A stretch of DNA of 64,000 nucleotides from Brachybacterium muris (GTDB lineage: Bacteria; Actinomycetota; Actinomycetes; Actinomycetales; Dermabacteraceae). Below are positions 52,509 to 61,281 of this stretch, one piece after another. A model generated the notes under the pieces. It had not been told where the DNA came from, made no database searches, and saw nothing but the letters and a program-made list of their open reading frames with translations. The stretch lies in the NCBI RefSeq assembly GCF_016907455.1, contig NZ_JAFBCB010000001.1, positions 2,108,001 to 2,172,000 of the forward strand. The letters run 5' to 3'. Both the position numbers and the translations under genes were made by a program. Position 1 is the first letter of the stretch, and each line of letters opens with the position of its first letter.

Positions 52509-55259
52509 ATGAGCCAGAAGCCTCTTGTTTTGTCTGACGTCCGCTCGCGAGCCGGGGCGTTCGTGGCGCAGTGGCGTGAAGCAGAGGGTTACGAGCGCGG
52601 GGAAGCCCAGTCCTTCGTCCGGGATCTGCTGCGCGTCTTCGGCATCACCCGCTCCGGCGCGGCCCTCTACGAGAAGCGCGCCCAGCGCGCCTCCACCGGC
52701 GGCCAGGGCTACATCGACGCGCTGATCTCCGGCACCGCCCTGATCGAGATGAAGTCGACGGGCGCCGACCTCGCCAAGGCAGAGGCACAGGCGCTGGACT
52801 ACATGGAGTCCCTGACCGAGCACGAGCGGCCCGACTTTGTGATCACCAGCGACTTCAAGCACTTCCGGCTGCTGGACCTCGCCGCCGCCTCCCCCGAGAC
52901 CGAGCTGCTGGAATTCCCGCTCGAGGAGCTGCCCGCGCACGCCGAGGATCTGATGTTCCTCGCCGGCTACCGGCGCGCGAAGTTCGGCTCCATCGAGCAG
53001 GAGACCGCGTCGATCAAGGCCGCGCAGCTGATGGCCAAGCTGTACGAGCACCTCGAGGCCACCGGGTACGACGAGCACCAAGCATCGATCTTCCTGATCC
53101 GCACCCTGTTCTGCCTGTACGCCGACGACTCCGGACTCTGGGAACGCGACCTGTTCTCCCGCTACATCGAAGAGCGCACCAGCGAAGACGGCTCCGACCT
53201 CGGCGCGCAGCTGACCACGCTCTACCAGGCCCTGAACAAGCCCGAGGACAAGCGGTACGGGCGCGACGATGACCTGATCCAGGCGTTCCCCTACGTCAAC
53301 GGCTCAGTGTTCGGCGAGGCCGTCGAGATCCCCTACTTCGACCGAGCCTCCCGCGAGCTACTGCTGCAAGCCGCGTACTTCAACTGGTCCAGCATCTCCC
53401 CCGCGATCTTCGGCTCCCTGTTCCAGGCCGTGAAGTCCAAGAAGGCCCGCCGCGAGCTCGGCGAGCACTACACGACCGAGACCAACATCCTCAAGGTCAT
53501 CCGGCCCCTGTTCCTCGACGAGCTCGAGGACCAGTTCACCAAGGCGCACGCCAAGAAGCGCGAGCTGGAGAAGCTGCTCGAGCACCTCGGGTCGCTGTCG
53601 TTCCTGGACCCGGCCTGCGGATGCGGGAACTTCCTAATCATCGCCTACCGCGAGCTGCGCGCCCTCGAGCTACGCATTCACGAGCGCCTCCAGCAGCTCG
53701 ACCCGTCCCGGGCTCAGCTGTCCTTGGATGCCGGCGATCGCGTGCACGTGAAGCTGTCGCAGTTCCATGGAATCGAGCTCGAGGAGTGGCCGGCCACCAT
53801 CGCCCGCACCGCGATGTTCCTGGTCGAGCACCAGGCCAACCAGGCCGTGAACCTCACCCTTGGCTACGCGGTGCCGATGCTGCCCCTGCAGGACTCTGCC
53901 CGGGTCACTGTCGGTAACGCGCTGCGCTGCGACTGGACCGCCATCTTGCCTGCCACGCCGAGGACGTACGTGATGGGAAACCCCCCATTCCTCGGGCACG
54001 CAACCCGCACCCCCGAGCAGGCGCAGGACTTACGCGACGTCTGGCAACGCAAGGACATCGGGCGCCTCGACTACGTGACCGGCTGGTACCGCAAAGCCCT
54101 CGACTTCTTCGGTGACGTGGACGGCCGCTTCGCCTTCGTCTCGACGAACTCGACCACCCAGGGTGAACCCGTCCCCGCACTCTTTGGCCCGATCTTCCGG
54201 ACCGGTTGGCGCGTCCGCTTCGCGCACCGCACTTTCGCTTGGACCAGCGAAGCCCCCGGTGCCGCGTCGGTCTACTGCACGATCGTCGGCTTTGATCGAG
54301 ACACCAAGCCCGCGCCGCGGCTTTTCACCTACGAATCGGTGAAGGCGGAGCCCGCCGAGATGCCGGCGTCATCGATCAACGCCTACCTTGTTGACGGCCC
54401 CAACGTCCTGGTCGAGCAACGCCGAACGCCGCTGAGCCCCCAGCTGCCTCCGGCATCGATGGGAAGCATGCCCCGGGACGGAGGGCATCTGATCATCGAG
54501 AAGGACGAATACGAGGGAGTCGCCGCCGATCCCATCGCCGCGAAGTACATCAGGCAGTTCATAATGGGCAAGGAACTCATCCACGATCTGCCCCGCTGGT
54601 GTCTGTGGCTCGTCGACCTCGACCCCGCCGACGTGAAGAAGTCCCCTGTCCTCACCGAGAGAATCGCTGCTGTCCGGGCGTTCCGGCAGGCAAGCTCTGC
54701 CGCCTCGACTCGTGCAATGGCCGCCACGGCGCACCTCTTCGGCCAAAGGTCACAGCCAGACGTGGACTACTTGGCGATACCCCAGGTTTTCAGTGAACAA
54801 CGATCCTTCGTGACCGCCGCACTTAAAGGGGCAGAGATTGTCGCAGGAAACAAGGTGTATAAGTGCGAGGATCCCGATGGCTTTGCGTTCGGGATCATCA
54901 GCAGCTCCATGTTCATCACCTGGCAGAAGGCAGTTGGTGGACGCATCAAGAACGATCCGGCGTTCTCGAACACGCTGACCTGGAACAGCTTCCCGCTCCC
55001 CGAGGTTAGCGACGCAGAGCGCCAGTCGATCATTGAAGCTGGCGCCCGCGTCCTCGAGGCACGAGCGAAGCATCCGGAGCGCACACTTGCTCAGCACTAC
55101 GCCGAAGGCTTCATGGACACGGACTTACTCAAAGCTCATGCGGCACTGGACCGAGTCGTTGATCGGCAGTTCTCTCAACGCAAGTGCGAAACGAACGAGC
55201 GTCGTGCACAGCTGCTCTTCGAGCGCTACGCCCAGCTCACCACCAGCAAGAAGTACTGA
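52509..55259 (+). CDS. MmeI-like type IIL restriction-modification enzyme
   Basis: A 916-residue single-chain enzyme, close to the 919 residues of MmeI. The N-terminal nuclease carries D70-x9-E80-x-K82 (IDALISGTALIEMKS). A helical spacer follows. The adenine methyltransferase has motif I DPACGCGNF at 367-375 and motif IV NPPF at 491-494. The C-terminal half is the target-recognition domain, ending in a helical tail. Such enzymes methylate one strand of an asymmetric site and cut about 20 bp away when unmodified. No separate methylase or specificity gene is needed. It is next to the interrupted ATPase and AlbA_2 genes. Confidence 0.92.
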   Translation: MSQKPLVLSDVRSRAGAFVAQWREAEGYERGEAQSFVRDLLRVFGITRSGAALYEKRAQRASTGGQGYIDALISGTALIEMKSTGADLAKAEAQALDYMESLTEHERPDFVITSDFKHFRLLDLAAASPETELLEFPLEELPAHAEDLMFLAGYRRAKFGSIEQETASIKAAQLMAKLYEHLEATGYDEHQASIFLIRTLFCLYADDSGLWERDLFSRYIEERTSEDGSDLGAQLTTLYQALNKPEDKRYGRDDDLIQAFPYVNGSVFGEAVEIPYFDRASRELLLQAAYFNWSSISPAIFGSLFQAVKSKKARRELGEHYTTETNILKVIRPLFLDELEDQFTKAHAKKRELEKLLEHLGSLSFLDPACGCGNFLIIAYRELRALELRIHERLQQLDPSRAQLSLDAGDRVHVKLSQFHGIELEEWPATIARTAMFLVEHQANQAVNLTLGYAVPMLPLQDSARVTVGNALRCDWTAILPATPRTYVMGNPPFLGHATRTPEQAQDLRDVWQRKDIGRLDYVTGWYRKALDFFGDVDGRFAFVSTNSTTQGEPVPALFGPIFRTGWRVRFAHRTFAWTSEAPGAASVYCTIVGFDRDTKPAPRLFTYESVKAEPAEMPASSINAYLVDGPNVLVEQRRTPLSPQLPPASMGSMPRDGGHLIIEKDEYEGVAADPIAAKYIRQFIMGKELIHDLPRWCLWLVDLDPADVKKSPVLTERIAAVRAFRQASSAASTRAMAATAHLFGQRSQPDVDYLAIPQVFSEQRSFVTAALKGAEIVAGNKVYKCEDPDGFAFGIISSSMFITWQKAVGGRIKNDPAFSNTLTWNSFPLPEVSDAERQSIIEAGARVLEARAKHPERTLAQHYAEGFMDTDLLKAHAALDRVVDRQFSQRKCETNERRAQLLFERYAQLTTSKKY

Positions 55260-56211
55260 CCCACTCACCAGCCCGGAGGTCACCACGGTGCAGCACTATC
55301 TCGGTCCTGGACGGCCGCTGACAATTCTTGACACCTGGGACAAGGTGCGTGCGGCCTCCGAAGGGGGACTTCTCGCGGAGAACCAGTGGTGCGAGCTGAA
55401 GGAGGCGATTGGCCCGTCGACTAAGGCAGTCAACACTGAGCTGGCCCGCGACATCGCTTCTCTCAGCGTCCACGGCGGCATCCTCATTTTCGGGGTGAAG
55501 GACAAGACCTACGAGGTCGTGGGGTGCGAGACCGACGGACTACGGGATCGAATCTCCCAGGTGGCGGCAACAAGGATCTCCCCTCCCCTTGTGCCAGTCG
55601 TTCTGGATGACGTCCATGGCCCGGACGGCCGCAACGTCCTGGTTGTCTCCGTGCCGCCATCCCAGCTCGCGCCACACATGGTGGACGAGCGGTACTACGG
55701 GCGCTCTGCCGACGGCAAGCGCGTGCTCTCTGACCCCGAAGTGCGAACCCTCATCCTCGCGCGAGACCAGCGTACCCACGGCTTCATCGAGCGCCTGAAG
55801 GGACTCGCACTGAACGACCCGATCGACCAGCTGGTTGAAGAAGCCCCCACCGGGCACGGCCACGCCTTCTTCCTCGCAGAGCCCTGCTCTCCCGTCCCGT
55901 CGGAGCGTATCGACCAACATAAGCTCATCGAGATCCTTCTGAACCTGGACTACGGAAAGCGCGGAATGACGTCCCTGCTCGGTGACTGCACCTACGCCGG
56001 CAACGATCCGGACGGGCTAAGTCTGCGCACCGGACATAGGAAGGTGCGCGCAGAGTATGAGCACCGAGAGGCTCAGATCAGCGTGCATGACAACCTCATG
56101 AGTATTCGTAGTCGTGGGAGCCACCGAATCTTGCTCTTGGGGACCGCCGATCGTGCCGACGGGGGCCAGTAGCCGCCGCGGTGGGGACCACTGGCTCCCG
56201 CCGGCATCGGG

Positions 56212-56958
56212 TCACTGGGGCAGTGCGGTGTGTTCTCGCATGTTCCTGTCGCCGGTGTCGATCCAGATTGTGTTGTGCACGATGCGGTCCATGATCGCAT
56301 CGGCGTGGACTGCTCCACCGAGCCGGGCGTGCCAGTCCTTCTTCGGGTACTGGGTGCAGAACACGGTCGAGCCGGTGTCATAGCGGCGCTCGAGCAGTTC
56401 CAGCAGCATCGAACGCATTCCCTCGTCAGGATGGTCCAGCAGCCACTCGTCGATCACCAGCAGCGAGAACGTGGAGTACTTCCGCAGGAACTTCGTCTGG
56501 CCCTGCGGCTTGTCCTTTGCCAGGGCCCAGGCCTCTTCGAGGTCGGGCATTCGGATGTAGTGGGCTCGGAGCCGGTGCTGGCAGGCCTGCTTCGCCAGCG
56601 CGCAGCCGAGGTAGGACTTCCCTGAGCCGGTGAAGCCCTGGAAGACCACGTTCTGTTGCCGCTGGATGAAGGAGCAGGTTGCCAGTTGCGCGATCACGTT
56701 CCGGTTCAGTCCCCGTTCCTCGACCAGATCCAGCCGCCGCAGGTCCGCTCCGGGATAACGCAGCCCCGCCCGGCGGATCAGACCCTCGACCTTTCCATGA
56801 TTGAAGATGGAATGCGCCTCGTCCACGATCAGCTGGAGCCGTTCCTGGAACGACATCCCCAGCACGTGAGCCTCATCCTGGGCATCGATCGCGTCCAGCA
56901 GCGCGGTCGCGCCCATCTCGCGCAGCTTCCGCTTCGTGTCGTTATCGATCACGCTCAC
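56212..56958 (-). CDS. istB: IS21-family helper ATPase IstB, copy 4
   Basis: Predicted protein identical to the 248-residue IstB at 16857-17603; intact. Confidence 0.95.
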   Translation of the reverse strand: MSVIDNDTKRKLREMGATALLDAIDAQDEAHVLGMSFQERLQLIVDEAHSIFNHGKVEGLIRRAGLRYPGADLRRLDLVEERGLNRNVIAQLATCSFIQRQQNVVFQGFTGSGKSYLGCALAKQACQHRLRAHYIRMPDLEEAWALAKDKPQGQTKFLRKYSTFSLLVIDEWLLDHPDEGMRSMLLELLERRYDTGSTVFCTQYPKKDWHARLGGAVHADAIMDRIVHNTIWIDTGDRNMREHTALPQ

Positions 56959-58517
56959 CGGACACCTCCGGCGTAGTAGTCGGCGCCACGGACGTATCCG
57001 CCGTCTTCCGCGGGTTCCTCGCGGGGTGGACGCAGGGCGGCGACCTTGTCCTGCCCGGTGGCCAAGATCGGGTGCAGATGCGCATAGCGCGGTGAACGGA
57101 CCCGTCCCGTCAGCGCGAGTGCGCAGGCCGCCTCGACCCGATCTACGGAGAAGCGGCGAGAGAGCCGTAGCACCGCCAACGCGGGATCCAGGCCCTGTTC
57201 CACGATCGGCACGGACTCGAAGATCCGCTGGATCACGATCACCGTGGCCGGCCCGACCCGATCTGCCCACGCCCGCACCCTCTGCGCGTCCCAGGCCTGG
57301 AAACGCTCGCCCGCAGGTAGGTCCGCGTCGTTGGTGCGGTACTCATTGCTCGCGGTCTCCGGGAGCAGCAGGTGACTGGTCAGTCGCTGGCTGCCCTGAT
57401 AGATCTCCAGCGTCCGGGCCGTGATGCGCAGATCGACCTTCGCGCCGATGTGCGCGAACGGCGCGGAGTAGAAGTTCCGCGCGAACGTGACGTGCCCGTT
57501 CCTGCCCACTCGTCGTCCGTAGTGCCATGTCGAGATCTCGTAGGGCACCGCCGGCAGCGGCGTCAGCAGCGGCCGCTCCTCCGCGTCGAACACGCTGGCG
57601 CGGGATCCGGGCCGCTTCTGGAACGGCTCCGCGTTATAGGCCTCCATCCGCTGCCCGATGGCGGCTGCAAGTTCGGGCAGGGACGTGAATCGCTGATCCC
57701 GCAGCCCGGCGATGACCCAGGTCGCGACGTGCGCGACGGTGTTCTCCACGCTCGCCTTGTCTTTCGGTTTCCGCACCCTCCCCGGGAGCACCGCCGCCGA
57801 GTAATGCGCTGCCATCTCGCGATACGCATCGTTCAGGACGATCTCGCCCTCGCGGGGGTGCTTCACCACACCGGTCTTGAGGTTGTCCGGAACGATCCTC
57901 GGGACCGTCCCGCCCAGCGCCTCGAACATCGCTACGTGCGCTCGCAGCCAGGACTCCTGGCGCATATCCAGCGCCGGGAAGCAGAACGCGTAACGAGAAA
58001 AAGGCAGGCAGGCAACGAACAAGAACACCTTCGAGACCTCGCCGGTGACCGGATCGGCCAGCTCCATCGTGGGGCCGGACCAGTCGACCTCCACGCTCTG
58101 GCCGGCCTTGTGACCGACTCTCGAAGCGGCACCGGTGACCATGACGTGGTGCTGGTAGGTGCGGCAAAACCGGTCATACCCCATCGCCGGATCCCCAGCC
58201 GCCGTGGTCGCGTCGAAGTACTCGCCGTGCAACAGCTTCAGCGTCACGCCGACCCTGGCCATCTCTCGATGGACCTGTTCCCAGTCCGGCTGTGCGAACA
58301 CGCTCTCGTGCTCGCCCCGGCCCGGGAACAACCGGGCATACACCTGCTCATCGGCGACGTCCGCGATATCGCCCCACCCGATCCCTGCAGCGTCAGCGGC
58401 CTCGAACACCGCCCTCACGGACTTGCGGGACATGCCCTGCGAGGACGAAATCGCTCGCCCCGACAGACCTTCTGCGCGCAGCTGGAGCACCAGCTTCGCC
58501 CTGATCTTCCGTACCAT
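56955..58517 (-). CDS. istA: IS21-family transposase IstA, copy 4
   Basis: Predicted protein identical to the 520-residue IstA at 15298-16860; intact. Confidence 0.95.
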   Translation of the reverse strand: MVRKIRAKLVLQLRAEGLSGRAISSSQGMSRKSVRAVFEAADAAGIGWGDIADVADEQVYARLFPGRGEHESVFAQPDWEQVHREMARVGVTLKLLHGEYFDATTAAGDPAMGYDRFCRTYQHHVMVTGAASRVGHKAGQSVEVDWSGPTMELADPVTGEVSKVFLFVACLPFSRYAFCFPALDMRQESWLRAHVAMFEALGGTVPRIVPDNLKTGVVKHPREGEIVLNDAYREMAAHYSAAVLPGRVRKPKDKASVENTVAHVATWVIAGLRDQRFTSLPELAAAIGQRMEAYNAEPFQKRPGSRASVFDAEERPLLTPLPAVPYEISTWHYGRRVGRNGHVTFARNFYSAPFAHIGAKVDLRITARTLEIYQGSQRLTSHLLLPETASNEYRTNDADLPAGERFQAWDAQRVRAWADRVGPATVIVIQRIFESVPIVEQGLDPALAVLRLSRRFSVDRVEAACALALTGRVRSPRYAHLHPILATGQDKVAALRPPREEPAEDGGYVRGADYYAGGVR

Positions 58518-59112
58518 TCCAGATTGCTCCTTCCGCCGCGTGCCCTATACACACGGCGGAAGGAGCGTAGACAGAGCGGCCCCAACGACACCACTGGTGG
58601 TCCCGAACGACGCCACCGCTACGGCAGCGACGTGGCACCCGAACCCTCGATCAGCGGACCCCAGCGAGGCGAATATTCACTCACGATCACCGCCGCGAGC
58701 GGGGGCGCGACACGAAGGATTGAGAATCGATCCAGGGAGATGCGACTCGTGGCGCTTACGGGAACGATGGCCCAGTTCGCAGCCCAGTTCATTGAAGCAC
58801 TCCGTGAGATTTCCCTAGCCCAGGGGTACCAAGGGCAATGGCAGGTCGGCGTGCATCTGAATCACCTGCGGGGAGCAGCCGGGTACGAAGATTTCTCCTC
58901 CGGCAGTGCGCCGGAGTTTCCACAAGACTCCTGCACCCACCACGTTGTCATCCAGCCGACGGCATGGGACGCTCCGCAGACACAAATCGAGGCGGTCGCG
59001 GTCGAACTGCTGGCCAAGTATCTTCGAGGGCTGGGTCGAAGCGAGTGGTCGTTCAACCGCCTACTGCAGCAGGTCTAAAGAGCCCTCGTTAGGCAAGGCG
59101 GCCCGTCGAGCC

Positions 59113-59751
59113 TCAGTCAGCAGCCAGCGGTAGCGTCGGCGTATCGAGGTATCGGTACAGCGTGGATCGGCTGATGCCGTGCTCACGCGCTATCTGGGCT
59201 TTGGGCGTGCCGGCGAGGACGGCGTTGCGGACGGAGCGGATCTGGTCGCTCTCGAGGCTGCGGGGCCGGCCCTTGTAGGCGCCGCGCTTTTTCGCGGCAG
59301 CGATGCCCTCGGCCTGGCGCTGCCGGATGAGCTCGCGCTCGAACTGCGCGAAGGCGCCCATCATGTTCAGCTGGAACGCAGCCATCGGGTCCGACTGTCC
59401 GGGCTCGAAGGTAAGTCGCTCCTTGAGGAACTCGACGCTCGCTCCCTTCTTGGGATGCTGCTCGGTGTGCTCGGCAGGGTCGCCGGTGATCTGCTGGACG
59501 ATGTCGTTGAGGTCGATGACCGAGCGGGCGAGGCGGTCCATGGACGCGACGACGACGTGGTCGCCGCGGCGGACGTGCCGGATCAGCGCCTGCAGCTGTG
59601 GGCGGTCCGTCGCGCTCTTGCCGGACTGCTTCTCGGTGAAGGTCTGGTCGCACTCCCCCACCGCTTCGAGCTGCCGCGCGAGGTTCTGCCCCGCCGAGGA
59701 AACACGAACATAGGCGACTCGCTGTCCGTGAGCCCTCTGCTTGGCGGGCAC
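59113..59751 (-). CDS. Serine recombinase (resolvase/invertase family)
   Basis: A 212-residue site-specific recombinase. Seen: VAYVRVSSAGQNLARQLEAV with the nucleophile Ser, TEKQSGKSATDRPQL, VVASMDRLARSVIDL, the long E-helix (MMGAFAQFERELIRQRQAEGI), GRPRSLE, and a C-terminal helix-turn-helix (GTPKAQIAREHGISRSTLYRYL). It resolves, inverts or integrates DNA at paired sites. GTG 59751 has AGGAG 8 nt upstream. A small membrane-protein gene lies immediately upstream on the same strand. It may belong to a lost transposon or to the island end. Confidence 0.9.
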   Translation of the reverse strand: MPAKQRAHGQRVAYVRVSSAGQNLARQLEAVGECDQTFTEKQSGKSATDRPQLQALIRHVRRGDHVVVASMDRLARSVIDLNDIVQQITGDPAEHTEQHPKKGASVEFLKERLTFEPGQSDPMAAFQLNMMGAFAQFERELIRQRQAEGIAAAKKRGAYKGRPRSLESDQIRSVRNAVLAGTPKAQIAREHGISRSTLYRYLDTPTLPLAAD

Positions 59752-59752
59752 C

Positions 59753-59983
59753 TCAGCGCTCCTGCTCTGTCGACTGTCGGCGCGCTAGAACCTGCGAGAT
59801 GTAGGTGGCAGAGACGTAGACGATGCCGGCGACGACGAAGAGCGCCGCGATGGCGATCGAGGCGGGGCTCCGCGTGAGGGCGAAGGCGAGGAGTAGCGCC
59901 AAGACAGGCACCGGGAGCACTAAAGCCGTGAGGCGGAAGCTCCGCCGGAACGGAGTCAAAGAGGTCTGATGTGTCTCATTCAT
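59753..59983 (-). CDS. Small two-helix membrane protein (76 aa)
   Basis: A 76-residue protein with two hydrophobic segments (about residues 18-36 and 42-60) and a charged tail. ATG 59983 is 7 nt from a TAGGGT -10-like hexamer (59991-59996 on the minus strand), so it is leaderless; the longer upstream frame is not used. The recombinase start follows 1 nt after its stop, implying one operon. Family unknown. Confidence 0.6.
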   Translation of the reverse strand: MNETHQTSLTPFRRSFRLTALVLPVPVLALLLAFALTRSPASIAIAALFVVAGIVYVSATYISQVLARRQSTEQER

Positions 59984-60290
59984 GTCGTAGACCCTAGCCG
60001 AGACATGTGCCAAAACGTGAGAACGGGCCTTGTGGAACAGCGACGATGCCTCGGCGACAGGTGTAGCGTTTGGGTATACCCAGTGCGACAGATGTGTCGC
60101 AAAAGTGCGCCTTCGGGCCCTATTGGGAACCGTAAACGACCGGTGAGTAACTGTCCTGCTGAGGTGCCCCAGTTCGGCACGCAACGTGCGGCGCGGTGCG
60201 TGCCACCTTTCGGTGTGTCAGTCTTCAGCTGCCAACAGGGCGACCGGGCCCCGTTAGCGTCACCTGATTTGGGGTTGTTCGTCGTGGCGG
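59984..60290. other. Spacer with several perfect palindromes
   Basis: No convincing gene. It holds TGGGTATACCCA (60071-60082), GCGACA-GATG-TGTCGC (60085-60100), and a 29-nt structure with arms GGCACGCA/TGCGTGCC (60176-60204). The first two lie side by side like recombinase or regulator sites; the last may terminate the leftward arsC transcript. Confidence 0.5.
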
Positions 60291-60743
60291 TCAGCTGCGT
60301 GGAGTCGGGGCGGGGAGTATCTCGGTGAGCAGGTGGCGGACGCGGGTGTCGATCTCGTCGCGGACTGCGCGTGCTTGTTCGAGTGTGCTGTCTGCGGGGT
60401 CGCGGAGGTCCCAGTCTTCGTAGCGTTTGCCGGGGTAGATGGGGCAGGCGTCGCCGCAGCCCATGGTGATGACAACGTCGGCTGCGCGGACGACATCGTC
60501 GGTGAGGGGCTTGGGGAACGCGGAGCCCAGGTCGATCCCGATTTCTCGCATGACTTCCACGGCGCGTGGGTGCAGCGCGTCGCTGGGGGTGGAGCCGGCG
60601 GAGCGGACGTGCACTCGACCGGCAGCGTGGTGATCCAGCAGTGCGGCGGCCATCTGGGAGCGGCCTGCGTTTTGGACGCACACCAGCAGCACTTCGGGGA
60701 CGGCGTGCGGGGCGGCGCCCTTGGACTGTGCGAGTGCGGTCAA
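60291..60743 (-). CDS. arsC: Arsenate reductase, LMWP type, with lost N-terminal domain
   Basis: A 150-residue reductase of the low-molecular-weight phosphatase fold. Seen: P-loop VCVQNAGRSQMAAALL with the catalytic Cys and Arg, SAGSTPSDALHPRAVEVM, and ADVVITMGCGDACPIYPGKRYEDWDL with the further Cys residues. Homologues of this type often carry about 60-80 extra N-terminal residues ending RFARDRLTALAQ; here the homology begins at ARDRLTALAQ, right after a fragment of another arsC. TTG 60743 overlaps the fragment's TGA (TTGA), so coupled translation could still make it. Activity is uncertain. Confidence 0.75.
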   Translation of the reverse strand: MTALAQSKGAAPHAVPEVLLVCVQNAGRSQMAAALLDHHAAGRVHVRSAGSTPSDALHPRAVEVMREIGIDLGSAFPKPLTDDVVRAADVVITMGCGDACPIYPGKRYEDWDLRDPADSTLEQARAVRDEIDTRVRHLLTEILPAPTPRS

Positions 60744-60808
60744 TCGGTCTCGGGCGAGCGGCCGGCGTTGTGGACGCAGACGAACAGGACGCTGGGACGT
60801 GCGGTCAT
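60740..60808 (-). pseudogene. N-terminal fragment of a second arsC (22 codons)
   Basis: A short frame with its own GGGAGG ribosome-binding site and ATG (60806-60808) that encodes the P-loop start VLFVCVHNAGRS of an arsenate reductase, then runs into foreign sequence and stops. It looks like the left half of a deletion between two arsC genes; it now serves at most as a leader for the downstream arsC. Confidence 0.7.
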
Positions 60809-60834
60809 GGGAGCCTCCCGACCGGGGGTGAGGT

Positions 60835-61200
60835 TCAGGCGATGTCGAGGAACGCGCGGAGTTCGGCAAAGGCTGACGGGACGACGGAGTAGTGGGCCCA
60901 GCGGCCGTTCTGCTCGCGCGTGAGCAGGCCGGCGTCGACAAGCTTCTTCATGTGGTGGCTGACGGTTGGCTGACTGATGCCGAGCGGCTCGGTGAGATCG
61001 CACGCGCAGACCGACTCACAGCCCTGGGCGGCGACGTGGGAGAGGAGCCGGAGGCGTGTGGGGTCGGACAGCGCCTTGAACAGGGAGGCGATCCTCTCGG
61101 CGTCGACGGTGTCGACCGGACCTGCGGACAGCGAGCAGCACTCCTCAGAGCCGGTCCTCGCCGCGGATCCGGTGGCTGTGGCGTCGGTCGTCGTGGCCAT
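60835..61200 (-). CDS. arsR: ArsR-family arsenic repressor
   Basis: A 121-residue winged-helix repressor. It carries LSDPTRLRLLSHVA, an ESVCACDLTEPLG segment with the CxC of As(III) sensors, recognition helix ISQPTVSHHMKKLVDAGL, and an extra vicinal EECC pair near residue 20, as in actinobacterial ArsR proteins that bind arsenite through Cys from both ends. ATG 61200 has AAGGTGAGG upstream. It is divergent from acr3 across an 81-bp control region. Confidence 0.92.
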   Translation of the reverse strand: MATTTDATATGSAARTGSEECCSLSAGPVDTVDAERIASLFKALSDPTRLRLLSHVAAQGCESVCACDLTEPLGISQPTVSHHMKKLVDAGLLTREQNGRWAHYSVVPSAFAELRAFLDIA

Positions 61201-61214
61201 GCCCTCACCTTACA

Positions 61215-61253
61215 TTGACAGTCATCGATGTCGGGCATAGCGTACGCATCGAT
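61215..61253 (+). promoter_or_regulatory. acr3 promoter and ArsR operator
   Basis: A consensus -35 TTGACA (61215-61220) and -10 TAGCGT (61238-61243) are spaced by 17 bp. The inverted repeat ATCGATG...CATCGAT (61224-61230 and 61247-61253) brackets the -10, so ArsR bound there would shut off acr3 and probably arsR, which is divergent. Confidence 0.75.
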
Positions 61254-61281
61254 AACCGTCGATGGAAGGAACATAGCCCTG

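Larger units (their letters stand above)
56099..58679 (-). mobile_element. IS21-family element, copy 4 (2581 bp)
   Basis: Same ends and length as the other three copies; minus orientation. The flanking repeat is only 4 bp, CTCA (56095-56098 and 58680-58683), and the host frame confirms that length. Its istA hairpin is at 58526-58566. Confidence 0.95.
55288..59078 (+). pseudogene. AlbA_2 (Schlafen-like) domain protein split by IS21 copy 4
   Basis: 55288-56098 and 58684-59078 rejoin to 402 codons when the 2581-bp element and one CTCA are removed; the junction reads SVHDNLTITAASGG. The N-terminal 150 residues are an AlbA_2/divergent AAA-4 domain: ENQWCELKEAIGPS, IASLSVHGGILIFGVKD and YYGRSADGKRVL, a nucleic-acid-binding module. 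The C-terminal 250 residues are unassigned. GTG 55288 has GGAGG 8 nt upstream. It lies 28 bp after the MmeI-like gene and was probably co-transcribed with it, perhaps as an accessory to defence. Confidence 0.85.

Noticed and set aside
59980..60681. Minus-strand frame through the palindrome spacer and arsC
   Set aside because: Arg/Pro-rich shadow of arsC in another frame, without a start signal.
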